Source: Saccoglossus kowalevskii (lineage: Eukaryota > Hemichordata > Enteropneusta > Harrimaniidae). Taken from it: 48,498 nt of DNA. The stretch spans positions 1 to 48,498 of the forward strand of contig NW_003115486.1 of assembly GCF_000003605.2 (NCBI RefSeq), written 5' to 3'. The position numbers were made by a program, and so were the translations under genes. The notes under the pieces were generated by a model. That model was not told the DNA's origin, made no database searches, and saw nothing but the letters and a program-made list of their open reading frames with translations. This document shows, in pieces, positions 12,122 through 24,557 of this stretch (positions are counted from its first letter, which is position 1; each line of letters starts with the position of its first letter).

Positions 12122-14330
12122 ATGTGTCTCGTACATGTCTACTGAGCCACAATTACCTGGTCATGTGTCTTGAACATGTCATTTTAATTCATTTAATACT
12201 GAACCACAATTACCTTGTGATGTGTCACGAAACATGTCATTTTAATTCATGTAACACTGAACCATAATTACCTGGTTATGTGTCTCGTACATGTCTACTG
12301 AGCCACAATTACCTGGTCATGTGTCACGAAACGAGTCATTTTATTTCATGTAATACTGAACCACAATTACCTGGTGATGTGTCACGAAACGTGTCATTTT
12401 AATCTATCTAATACTGAACCATAATTACCTGGTGATGTATCTTGAAACATGTCATTTTAATGCATGTAATACTGAGCCACAATTACCTGGTGATGTGTCT
12501 TGAAACATGTCATTTTAATTCATGTAATACTGAGCCACGATTACCTGGTGATGTGTCTTGAAACATGTCATTATAATTCATGTAATACTGAGCCACAATT
12601 ACCTGGTGATGTGTCACGAAACGTGTCATTTTAATTCATGTAATACTGAGCCACAATTTCCTGGTGATGTGTCACAAAACATGTCATTTTAATTCATGTA
12701 ATACTGAGCCACAATAACCTGGCGATGTGTCACAAAACATGTCATTTTAATTCATCTAATACTGAGCTACAATTACCTGGTGATGTGTCACGAAACAAGT
12801 CATTTTAATTCAGGTAATACTGAGCCACAATTACCTGGTCATGTGTCACGAAACGTGTCATTTTAATTCATGTAATACAGAGCCACAATTACCTCGTGAT
12901 GTGTCACAAAACATGTCATTTTAATTCATGTAATACTGAGTCACAATAACCTGGCGATGTGTCACAAAACATGTCATTTTAATTCATGTAATACTGAGCC
13001 ACAATTACCTGGTGATGTGTCACGAAACATGTCATTTTAATTCAGGTAATACTGAGCCACAATTACCTGGTGATGTGTCACGAAACATGTCATTTTAATT
13101 CATGTAATACTGAACCACAATTAACTGGTGATGTGTCACGAAACGTGTCATTTTAATCTATATAATACTGAACCACAATTACCTGGTGATGTGTCACGAA
13201 ACATGTCATTTTAATTCATGTAATACTGAACCACAATTACCTGGTGATGTGTCACAAAACATGTCATTTTAATTCATGTAATACTTAGCCACAATTACCT
13301 GGTGATTTGTCACTTAACGTGTCATTTTAATCCATGTAATACTTAGCCACAATAACCTGGTGATGTGTCACAAAACATGTCATTTTAATTCATGTAATAC
13401 TGAGCCAAAATTACCTGGTGATGTGTCACAAAACATGTCATTTTAATTCATGTAATACTGAGCCACAATTACCTGGTGATGTGTCACAAAACATGTCATT
13501 TTAATTCATGTAATACTTAGCCACAATTACCTGTGATGTGTCACGAAACGTGTCATTTTAATCTATATAATACTGAACCATAATTACCTGGTGATGTATC
13601 TTGAAACATGTCATTTTAATCCATGTAATACTGAGCCACAATTACCTGGTGATGTGTCACGAAACATGTCATTTTAATTCATGTAATACTGAGCCACAAT
13701 TACCTGGTGATGTGTCACGAAACATGTCATTTTCATTCATGTAATACTGAGCCACAATTACCTGGTGATGTGTCACGAAACATGTCATTTTAATTGATGT
13801 AATACTGAGCCACAATTACCTGGTGATGTGTCACGAAACATGTCATTTTAATTCATGTAATACTGAGCCACAATTACCTGGTCATGTGTCACGAAACGTG
13901 TCATTTTAATCTATATAATACTGAACCATAATTACCTGGTGATGTATCTTGAAACATGTCTTTTTAATCCATGTAATACTGAGCCACGATTACCTGGTGA
14001 TGTGTCTTGAAACATGTCATTTTAATTCATGTAATACTGAACCACAAGTAACTGGTGATGTGTCACGAAACGTGTCATTTTAATTCATGTAATTCTGAGC
14101 CACAATTACCTGGTGATGTGTCACGAAACGTGTCATTTTAATTCATGTAATACTGAGCCACAATTACCTGGTGATATGTCACGAAACGTATCATTTTAAT
14201 CCATGTAATACTGAGCCACAATTACCTGGTGATGTGTCACAAAACATGTCATTTTAATTCATGTAATACTGAACCATAATTACCTGGTTATGTGTCTCGT
14301 ACATGTCTACTGAGCCACAATTACCCGGTG
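12122..14330 (+). repeat. cassette C variant plus 34 full-length units
   Basis: Cassette C variant at 12122-12318, then 34 units at 12319-14289 with one deleted base (CCTGTGATG near 13531), and a 41-bp unit at 14290. The subregion with CATTATAATTC (12571) and TTCATCTAATACTGAGCTAC (12751) matches 18747-19340 at an offset of 6176 bp. The subregion around CACAAGTAACTGG (14045) matches 10271. Confidence 0.9.
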
Positions 14331-15490
14331 ATGTGTCACGAAACGTATCATTTTAATCCATGTAATACTGAACCATAATTACCTGGTGATGTGTCACAAA
14401 ACATGGCATTTTAATTCATGTAATACTGAGCCACAATTACCTGGTGATGTGTCACAAAACATGTCATTTTAATTCATGTAATACTGAACCACAATTACCT
14501 GGTGATGAGTCTAGAAACATGTCATTTTAATTCATGTAATACTGAGCCACGATTACCTGGTGATGTGCCACGAAACGTGTCATTTTAATTCATGTAATAC
14601 TGAACCACAATTATCTGGTGATGTGTCTTGAAACATGTCATTTTAATTCATGTAATGCTTAGCCACAATTACCTGGTGATGTGTCTTGAAACATGTCATT
14701 TTAATTCATGTAATACTGAGCCACGATTACCTGGTGATGTGTCACAAAACGTGTCATTTTAATTCATGTAATACTGAGCCACAATTACCTGGTGATGTGT
14801 CACAAAACATGTCATTTTAATTCATGTATTACTGAGCCACAATTACCTGGTGATGTGTCTTGAAACATGTCATTTTAATTCATGTAATACTGAACCACAA
14901 TTACCTGGTGATGTGTCTTGAAACATGTCATTTTAATTCACGTAATACTGAGCCACAATTACCTGGTGATGTGTCACGAAACGTGTCATTTTAATTCATG
15001 TAATACTGAGCCACAATTACCTGGTGATGTGTCACAAAACATGTCATTTTAATTCATGTAATACTGAGCCACAATTACCTAGCGATGTGTCACAAAACAT
15101 GTCATTTTAATTCATGTAATACTGAGCCACAATTACCTGGTGATGTGTCACGAAACATGTCATTTTAATTCATGTAATACTGAGCCACAATTACCTGGTG
15201 ATGTGTCACGAAACATGTCATTTTGATTCATGTAATACTGAGCCACATTTACCTGGTCATGTGTCACGAAACGTGTCATTTTAATCCATGTAATACTGAA
15301 CCACAATTACCTGGTGATGTGTCTTGAAACATGTCATTTCAATCCATGTAATACTGAGCCACAATTACCTGGTGATGTGTCACGAAACATGTCATTTTAA
15401 TTCATGTAATACTGAGCCACAATTACCTGGTGATGTGTCACGAAACATGTCATTTTAATTCATGTAATACTGAACCATAATTACCTGGTT
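14331..15490 (+). repeat. run of 20 full-length units
   Basis: 1160 bp equals exactly 20 x 58. Markers GTATTACTGAGCC and CCTAGCGATG tie it to 24.0-24.4, 32.3-33.3 and 35.3-35.6 kb. Confidence 0.9.
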
Positions 15491-17276
15491 ATGTGCCTCC
15501 TACATGTCTACTGAGCCACAATATCCTGGTCATGTGTCTTGAACATGTCATTTTAATTCATTTAATACTGAACCACAAATACCCGGTGATGTGTCACGAA
15601 ACATGTCATTTTAATTCATGTAATACTGAACCATAATTACCTGGTTATGTGTCTCGTACATGTCAACTGAGCCACAATTACCTGGTGATGTGTCTTAAAA
15701 CATGTCATTTTAATTCATGTAATACTGAGCCACAATAACCTGGTGATGTGTCACAAAACATGTCATTTTAATTCATGTAATACTGAACCACAATTACCTG
15801 GTGATGTGTCACGAAACGTGTCATTTTAATTCATGTAATGCTCAGCCACAATTACCTGGCGATGTGTCACAAAACATGTCATTTTAATTCACGTAATACT
15901 TAGCCACAATTACCTGGTGATGTGTCACGAAACGTATCATTTTAATTCATTTAATACTTAGCCACAATTACCTGGTGATGTGTCACGAAACGTGTCATTT
16001 TAATTCATGTAATAATGAGCCACGATTACCTGGTGATGTGTCTTGAAACATGTCATTTTAATTCATGTAATACTGAACCACAATTACCTGGTGATGTGTC
16101 TAGAAACATGTCATTTTAATTCATGTAATACTGAGCCACGATTACCTGGTGATGTGTCACGAAATGTGTCATTTTAATTCATGTAATACTGAACCACAAT
16201 TACCTGGTGATGTGTCTTGAAACATGTCATTTTAATTCATGTAATGCTTAGCCACAATTACCTGGTGATGTGTCTTGAAACATGTCATTTTAATTCATGT
16301 AATACTGAGCCACGATTAGCTGGTGATGTGTCACGAAACGTGTCATTTTAATTCATGTAATACTGAACCACAATTACCTGGTGATGTGTCACGAAACGTA
16401 TCATTTTAATCCATGTAATACTGAACCACAATTACCTGGCGATGTGTCACAAAACATGTCATTTTAATTCATGCAATACTGAACCAGAATTACCTGGTGA
16501 TGTGTCTTGAAACATGTCATTTTAATTCATGTAATGCTCAGCCACAATTACCTGGCGATGTGTCACAAAACATGTCATTTTAATTCACGTAATACTTAGC
16601 CACAATTACCTGGTGATGTGTCACGAAACGTATCATTTTAATTCATTTAATACTTAGCCACAATTACCTGGTGATGTGTCACGAAACGTGTCATTTTAAT
16701 TCATGTAATAATGAGCCACGATTACCTGGTGATGTGTCTTGAAACATGTCATTTTAATTCATGTAATACTGAACCACAATTACCTGGTGATGTGTCTAGA
16801 AACATGTCATTTTAATTCATGTAATACTGAGCCACGATTACCTGGTGATGTGTCACGAAATGTGTCATTTTAATTCATGTAATACTGAACCACAATTACC
16901 TGGTGATGTGTCTTGAAACATGTCATTTTAATTCATGTAATGCTTAGCCACAATTACCTGGTGATGTGTCTTGAAACATGTCATTTTAATTCACGTAATA
17001 CTGAGCCACAATTACCTGGTGATGTGTCACAAAACATGTCATTTTAATTCATGTAATACTGAACCATTATTACCTGGTTATGTGTCTCGTACATGTCTAC
17101 TGAGCCACAATTACCTGGTGATGTGTCTTGAACATGTCATTTTAATTCATGTAATACTGAGCCACAACTACCCGGTGATGTGTCACGAAACATGTCATTT
17201 TAATTCATGTAATACTGAACCATAATTACCTGGTTATGTGTCTCGTACATGTCAACTGAGCCACAATTACCTGGTG
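15491..17276 (+). repeat. cassette C, 24 full-length units, cassette C
   Basis: A cassette C (CCTCC subtype) at 15491-15687 is followed by exactly 24 x 58 bp (15688-17079) and a second cassette C at 17080-17276. The 24-unit run contains an internal 696-bp-spaced duplication. The second cassette and what follows match 28677 onward at an offset of 11597 bp. Confidence 0.9.
15841..16993 (+). repeat. direct duplication at 696-bp (12-unit) spacing
   Basis: 15841-16297 and 16537-16993 match over about 457 bp with no difference seen. The series runs CTCAGCC, CACGTAATACTTAGCC, TTCATTTAATACTTAGCC, AATAATGAGCC, GTCTAGAAAC, CACGAAATGTG, GCTTAGCC. The same series is at 18242-18698 and, with a changed GGTAATGTGTCTAG unit, at 6338-6794. 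The first match ends where one copy has TTCATGT and the other TTCACGT. Confidence 0.87.
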
Positions 17277-19712
17277 ATTGGTCTTAAAACATGTCATTTT
17301 AATTCATGTAATACTGAGCCACAATAACCTGGTGATGTGTCACAAAACATGTCATTTTAATTCATGTAATACTGAACCACAATTACCTGGTGATGTGTCA
17401 CGAAACGTGTCATTTTAATTCATGTAATGCTCAGCCACAATTACCTGGCGTTGTGTCACAAAACAGTTCATTTTAATTCATGTAATACTTAGCCACAATT
17501 ACCTGGTGATGTGTCACGAAACGTGTCATTTTAATACATGTAATAATGAGCCACGATTACCTGGTGATGTGTCTTGAAACATGTCATTTTAATTCATGTA
17601 ATACTGAACCACAATTACCTGGTGATGTGTCTAGAAACATGTCATTTTAATTCATGTAATACTGAGCCACGATTACCTGGTGATGTGTCACGAAACGTGT
17701 CATTTTAATTCATGTAATACTGAACCACAATTACCTAGTGATGTGTCTTGAAACATGTCATTTTAATTCATGTAATGCTTAGCCACAATTACCTGGTGAT
17801 GTGTCTTGAAACATGTCATTTTAATTCATGTAATACTGAGCCACGATTACCTGGTGATGTGTCACGAAACGTGTCATTTTAATTCATGTAATACTGAGCC
17901 ACAATTACCTGGTGATGTGTCACAAATCATGTCATTTTAATTCATGTAATACTGAGCCACAATTACCTGGTGATGTGTCTTGAAACATGTCATTTTAATT
18001 CATGTAATACTGAGCCACAATTACCTGGTGATGTGTCTTGAAACATGTCATTTTAATTCATGCAATACTGAACCAGAATTACCTGGTGATGTGTCTTGAA
18101 ACATGTCATTTTAATTCATGTAATACTGAGCCACAATTACCTGGCGATGTGTCACAAAACATGTCATTTTAATTCATGCAATACTGAACCAGAATTACCT
18201 GGTGATGTGTCTTGAAACATGTCATTTTAATTCATGTAATGCTCAGCCACAATTACCTGGCGATGTGTCACAAAACATGTCATTTTAATTCACGTAATAC
18301 TTAGCCACAATTACCTGGTGATGTGTCACGAAACGTATCATTTTAATTCATTTAATACTTAGCCACAATTACCTGGTGATGTGTCACGAAACGTGTCATT
18401 TTAATTCATGTAATAATGAGCCACGATTACCTGGTGATGTGTCTTGAAACATGTCATTTTAATTCATGTAATACTGAACCACAATTACCTGGTGATGTGT
18501 CTAGAAACATGTCATTTTAATTCATGTAATACTGAGCCACGATTACCTGGTGATGTGTCACGAAATGTGTCATTTTAATTCATGTAATACTGAACCACAA
18601 TTACCTGGTGATGTGTCTTGAAACATGTCATTTTAATTCATGTAATGCTTAGCCACAATTACCTGGTGATGTGTCTTGAAACATGTCATTTTAATTCATG
18701 TAATACTGAGCCACGATTACCTGGTGATGTGTCTTGAAACATGTCATTATAATTCATGTAATACTGAGCCACAATTACCTGGTGATGTGTCACGAAACGT
18801 GTCATTTTAATTCATGTAATACTGAGCCACAATTTCCTGGTGATGTGTCACAAAACATGTCATTTTAATTCATGTAATACTGAGCCACAATAACCTGGCG
18901 ATGTGTCACAAAACATGTCATTTTAATTCATCTAATACTGAGCTACAATTACCTGGTGATGTGTCACGAAACAAGTCATTTTAATTCAGGTAATACTGAG
19001 CCACAATTACCTGGTCATGTGTCACGAAACGTGTCATTTTAATTCATGTAATACAGAGCCACAATTACCTCGTGATGTGTCACAAAACATGTCATTTTAA
19101 TTCATGTAATACTGAGTCACAATAACCTGGCGATGTGTCACAAAACATGTCATTTTAATTCATGTAATACTGAGCCACAATTACCTGGTGATGTGTCACG
19201 AAACATGTCATTTTAATTCAGGTAATACTGAGCCACAATTACCTGGTGATGTGTCACGAAACATGTCATTTTAATTCATGTAATACTGAACCACAATTAA
19301 CTGGTGATGTGTCACGAAACGTGTCATTTTAATCTATATAATACTGAACCATAATTACCTGGTGATGTATCTTGAATCATGTCATTTTAATCCATGTAAT
19401 ACTGAGCCATGATTACCTGGTGATGTGTCTTGAAACATGTCATTTTAATTCATGTAATACTGAACCACAATTAGCTGGTGATGTGTCACGAAACGTGTCA
19501 TTTTAATTCATGTAATACTGAGCCACAATTACCTGGTGATGTGTCACGAAACGTGTCATTTTAATCCATGTAATACTGAACCACAATTACCTGGTGATGT
19601 GTCTTGAAACATGTCATTTTAATCCATGTAATACTGAGCCACAATTACCTGGTGATGTGTCACGAAACATGTCATTTTAATTCATGTAATACTGAACCAT
19701 AATTACCTGGTT
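17277..19712 (+). repeat. run of 42 full-length units
   Basis: 2436 bp equals exactly 42 x 58. The start is shared with 28874 (ATTGGTC, then CAGTTCATTTT at 17464 and 29061). Within it the CACAAATCATG marker at 17921 lies three units further along than its match at 29344. Two copies of ATGCAATACTGAACCAGAATT lie 116 bp apart near 18060 and 18176, a two-unit duplication. Confidence 0.9.
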
Positions 19713-22362
19713 ATGTGTCTCGTACATGTCTACTGATCCACAATTACCTGGTCATGTGTCTTGAACATGTCATTTTAATTCATTTAATACTGAGCCACGA
19801 TTACCTGGTGATGTGTCTTGAAACATGTCATTTTAATTCATGTAATACTGAACCACAATTAACTGGTGATGTGTCACGAAACGTGTAATTTTAATTCATG
19901 TAATACTGAGCCACAATTACCTGGTGATGTGTCACGAAACGTGTCATTTTAATCCATGTAATACTGAACCACAATTACCTGGTGATGTATCTTGAAACAT
20001 GTCATTTTAATCCATGTAATACTGAGCCACGATTACCTGGTGATGTGTCTTGAAACATGTCATTTTAATTCATGTGATACTGAGCCACAATCACCTGGTG
20101 ATGTGTCACGAAACGTGTCATTTTAATTCATGTAATACTGAGCCACAATAACCTGGCGATGTGTCACAAAACATGTCATTTTAATTCATGTAATACTGAG
20201 CCACAATTACCTGGTGATGTGTCACGAAACATGTCATTTTAATTCAGGTAATACTGAGCCACAATTACCTGGTCATGTGTCACGAAACGTGTCATTTTAA
20301 TTCATGTAATACAGAGCCACAATTACCTCGTGATGTGTCACAAAACATGTCATTTTAATTCATGTAATACTGAGCCACAATAACCTGGCGATGTGTCACA
20401 AAACATGTCATTTTAATTCATGTAATACTGAGCCACAATTACCTGGTGATGTGTCACGAAACATATCATTTTAATTCAGGTAATACTGAGCCACAATTAC
20501 CTGGTGATGTGTCACGAAACATGTCATTTTAATTCATGTAATACTGAACCACAATTAACTGGTGATGTGTCACGAAACGTGTCATTTTAATCTATATAAT
20601 ACTGAACCATAATTACCTGGTGATGTATCTTGAAACATGTCATTTTAATCCATGTAATACTGAGCCACGATTACCTGGTGATGTGTCTTGAAACATGTCA
20701 TTTTAATTCATGTAATACTGAACCACAATTAACTGGTGATGTGTCACGAAACGTGTCATTTTAATTCATGTAATACTGAGCCACAATTACCTGGTGATGT
20801 GCCACGAAACGTGTCATTTTAATCCATGTAATACTGAACCACAATTACCTGGTGATGTATCTTGAAACATGTCATTTTAATCCATGTAATACTGAGCCAC
20901 GGTTACCTGGTGATGTGTCTTGAAACATGTCATTTTAATTCATGTGATACTGAGCCACAATTATCTGGTGATGTGTCACGAAACGTGTCATTTTAATCCA
21001 TGTAATACTGAACCACAATTACCTGGTGATGTGTCTTGAAACATGTCATTTCAATCCATGTAATACTGAGCCACAATTACCTGGTGATGTGTCACAAAAC
21101 ATGTCATTTTAATTCATGTAATACTGAGCCACAATTACCTGGTGATGTGTCACGAAACATGTCATTTTAATTCAGGTAATACTGAGCCACAATTACCTGG
21201 TGATGTGTCACGAAACATGTCATTTTAATTCATGTAATACTGAACCACAATTAACTGGTGATGTGTCACGAAACGTGTCATTTTAATCTATATAATACTG
21301 AACCATAATTACCTGGTGATGTATCTTGAAACATGTCATTTTAATCCATGTAATACTGAGCCACGATTACCTGGTGATGTGTCTTGAAACATGTCATTTT
21401 AATTCATGTAATACTGAACCACAATTAACTGGTGATGTGTCACGAAACGTGTCATTTTAATTCATGTAATACTGAGCCACAATTACCTGGTGATGTGCCA
21501 CGAAACGTGTCATTTTAATCCATGTAATACTGAACCACAATTACCTGGTGATGTATCTTGAAACATGTCATTTTAATCCATGTAATACTGAGCCACGGTT
21601 ACCTGGTGATGTGTCTTGAAACATGTCATTTTAATTCATGTGATACTGAGCCACAATTATCTGGTGATGTGTCACGAAACGTGTCATTTTAATCCATGTA
21701 ATACTGAGCCACAATTATCTGGTGATGTGTCACGAAACATGTCATTTTAATTCATGTAATACTGAACCATAATTACCTGGTGATGTGTCACGAAACGTGT
21801 CATTTTAATTCATGTAATACTGAGCCACAATTACCTGGCGATGTGTCACGAAACATGTCATTTTAATCCATGTAATACTGAACCACAATTACCTGGTGAT
21901 GTGTCTTGAAAGATGTCATTTTAATTCATGTAATACTGAACCACGATTACCTGGTGATGTGTCTTGAAACATGTCATTTTAATTCATGTAATACTGAGAC
22001 ACAATAACCTGGCGATGTGTCACAAAACATGTCATTTTAATTCATGTAATACTGCGCCACAATTACCTGGTGATGTGTCACGAAACATGTCATTTTAATT
22101 CAGGTAATACTGAGCCACAATTACCTGGTGATGTGTCACGAAACATGTCATTTTAATTCATGTAATACTGAACCACAATTAACTGGTGATGTGTCACGAA
22201 ACGTGTCATTTTAATCTATATAATACTGAACCATAATTACCTGGTGATGTATCTTGAAATATGTCATTTTAATCCATGTAATACTGAGCCACGATTACCT
22301 GGTGATGTGTCTTGAAACATGTCATTTTATTTCATGTAATACTGAACCATAATTAGCTGGTT
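19713..22362 (+). repeat. 41-57 pair and run of 44 full-length units
   Basis: A 41-57 pair (19713-19810) is followed by exactly 44 x 58 bp. This is the longest perfectly phased run in the window. It holds a 696-bp-spaced duplication and ends in a block (21.83-22.33 kb, markers GAAAGATGTC, CTGCGCCAC and GAAATATGTC) that is repeated at 38.73-39.23 kb at an offset of 16899 bp. Confidence 0.9.
20395..21707 (+). repeat. direct duplication at 696-bp (12-unit) spacing
   Basis: About 20395-21011 matches 21091-21707. Shared private markers are GTGCCACGAAAC (20801 and 21497) and GAGCCACGGTTACC (20901 and 21597). One difference I noted is ACATATC in the left copy against ACATGTC in the right. A third, partial copy of the marker pair is at 42254/42354. 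Confidence 0.85.
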
Positions 22363-24557
22363 ATGTGTCACGAAACGTGTCATTTTAATTCATGTCTACT
22401 GAGCCACAATTACCTGGTCATGTGTCTTGAAACATGTCATTTTAATTCATGTAATACTGAACCACAATTACATGGTGATGTGTCATTTAATTCATGTAAT
22501 ACTGAGCCACAATTACCTGGTGATGTGTCACGAAACATGTCATTTTTATTCATGTAATACTGAAACACAATTACCTGGTGATGTGTCACGAAACGTATCA
22601 TTTTAATCCATGTAATACTGAACCACAATTACTTGGTGATTTGTCACAAAATATGTCATTTTAATTCATGTAATACTGAGCCACAATTACCTGGTGATGT
22701 GTCACAAAACATGTCATTTTAATTCATGTAATACTGAGCCACAATTACCTGGTGATGTGTCTTGAACATGTCATTTTAATTCATGTAATACTGAGCCACA
22801 ATTACCTGATGACGTGTCACGAAACATGTCATTTTAATTCATGTAATACTGAACCATAATTACCTGGTTATGTGTCTCGTACATGTCTACTGAACCACAA
22901 TTACCTGGTGATGTATCACGAAACGTGTCATTTCAATTCATGTAATGCTCAGCCACAATTACCTGGCGATGTGTCACAAAACATGTCATTTTAATTCATG
23001 TAATACTTAGCCACAATTACCTGGTGATGTGTCACGAAACATGTCATTTTAATTCATGTAATACTGAGACACAATTACCTGGTGATGTGTCACGAAACAT
23101 GTCATTTTAATTCATGTAATACTGAACCATAATTACCTGGTGATGTGTCACGAAACGTGTCATTTTAATTCATGTAATAATGAGCCACGATTACCTGGTG
23201 ATGTGTCTTGAAACATGTCATTTTAATTCATGTAATACTGAGCCACGATTACCTGGTGATGTGTCACGAAACGTGTCATTTTAATTCATGTTATACTGAA
23301 CCACAATTACCTGGTGATGTGTCTTGAAACATGTCATTTTAATTCATGTAATACTGAGCCACAATTACCTGGTGATGTGTCACGAAACATGTCATTTTAA
23401 TTCATGTAATACTGAACCATAATTACCTGGTTATGTGTCTCGTACATGTCTACTGAGCCACAACTACCTGGTGATGTGTCTTGAACATGTCATTTTAATT
23501 CATGTAATACTGAGCCACAATTACCTGGTGATGTGTCACGAAACATGTCATTTTAATTCATGTAATACTGAACCATAATTACCTGGTCATGTGTCTCGTA
23601 CATGTCTACTGAGCCACAATTACCTGGTGATGTGTCACGAAACGTGTCATTTTAATTCATGTAATGCTCAGCCACAATTACCTGGCGATGTGTCACAAAA
23701 CATGTCATTTTAATTCATGTAATACTTAGCCACAATTACCTGGTGATGTGTCACGAAACGTGTCATTTTAATTCATGTAATACTTAGCCACAATTACCTG
23801 GTGATGTGTCACGAAACGTGTCATTTTAATTCATGTAATAATGAGCCACGATCACCTGGTGATGTGTCTTGAAACATGTCATTTTAATTCATGTAATACT
23901 GAACCACAATTACCTGGTGATGTGTCTAGAAACATGTCATTTTAATTCATGTAATACTGAGCCCCTTTTACCTGGTGATGTGTCACGAAACGTGTCATTT
24001 TAATTCATGTAATACTGAGCCACAATTACCTGGTGATGTGTCACAAAACATGTCATTTTAATTCATGTATTACTGAGCCACAATTACCTGGTGATGTGTC
24101 TTGAAACATGTCATTTTAATTCATGTAATACTGAACCACAATTACCTGGTGATGTGTCTTGAAACATGTCATTTTAATTCACGTAATAATGAGCCACAAT
24201 TACCTGGTGATGTGTCACGAAACGTGTCATTTTAATTCATGTGTTACTGAGCCACAATTACCTGGTGATGTGTCACAAAACATGTCATTTTAATTCATGT
24301 AATACTGAGCCACAATTACCTAGCGATGTGTCACAAAACATGTCATTTTAATTCATGTAATACTGAGCCACAATTACCTGGTGATGTGTTACGAAACATG
24401 TCATTTTAATTCATGTAATACTGAGCCACAATTACCTGGTGATGTGTCACGAAACATGTCATTTTAATTCATGTAATACTGAGCCACAATTACCTGGTGA
24501 TGTGTCACGAAACGTGTCATTTTAATTCATGTAATACTGAACCATAATTACCTGGTT
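22363..24557 (+). repeat. supermodule D, copy 1
   Basis: It opens with an unusual 57-bp unit at 22363 (CATGTCTACTGAG joined to a full-length left half). Then come a 58-bp unit, the 45-bp marker unit, six units, a 41-bp unit at 22870, nine 58-bp units, cassette C at 23433 and 16 units of 58 bp. Supermodule copies at 24911 and 33757 have eight rather than nine units before the cassette. The extra unit here (near 23041-23160, with GAGACACAATT and ACCATAATT variants) looks like a local replacement. Confidence 0.87.
22478..22522 (+). repeat. 45-bp deletion unit, copy 1
   Basis: The unit reads ATGTGTCATTTAATTCATG. It lacks 13 bp at positions 9-21 of the standard unit, probably through misalignment of the two TGTCA words in each unit plus loss of one T. 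Only three such units exist in the window. Confidence 0.92.
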
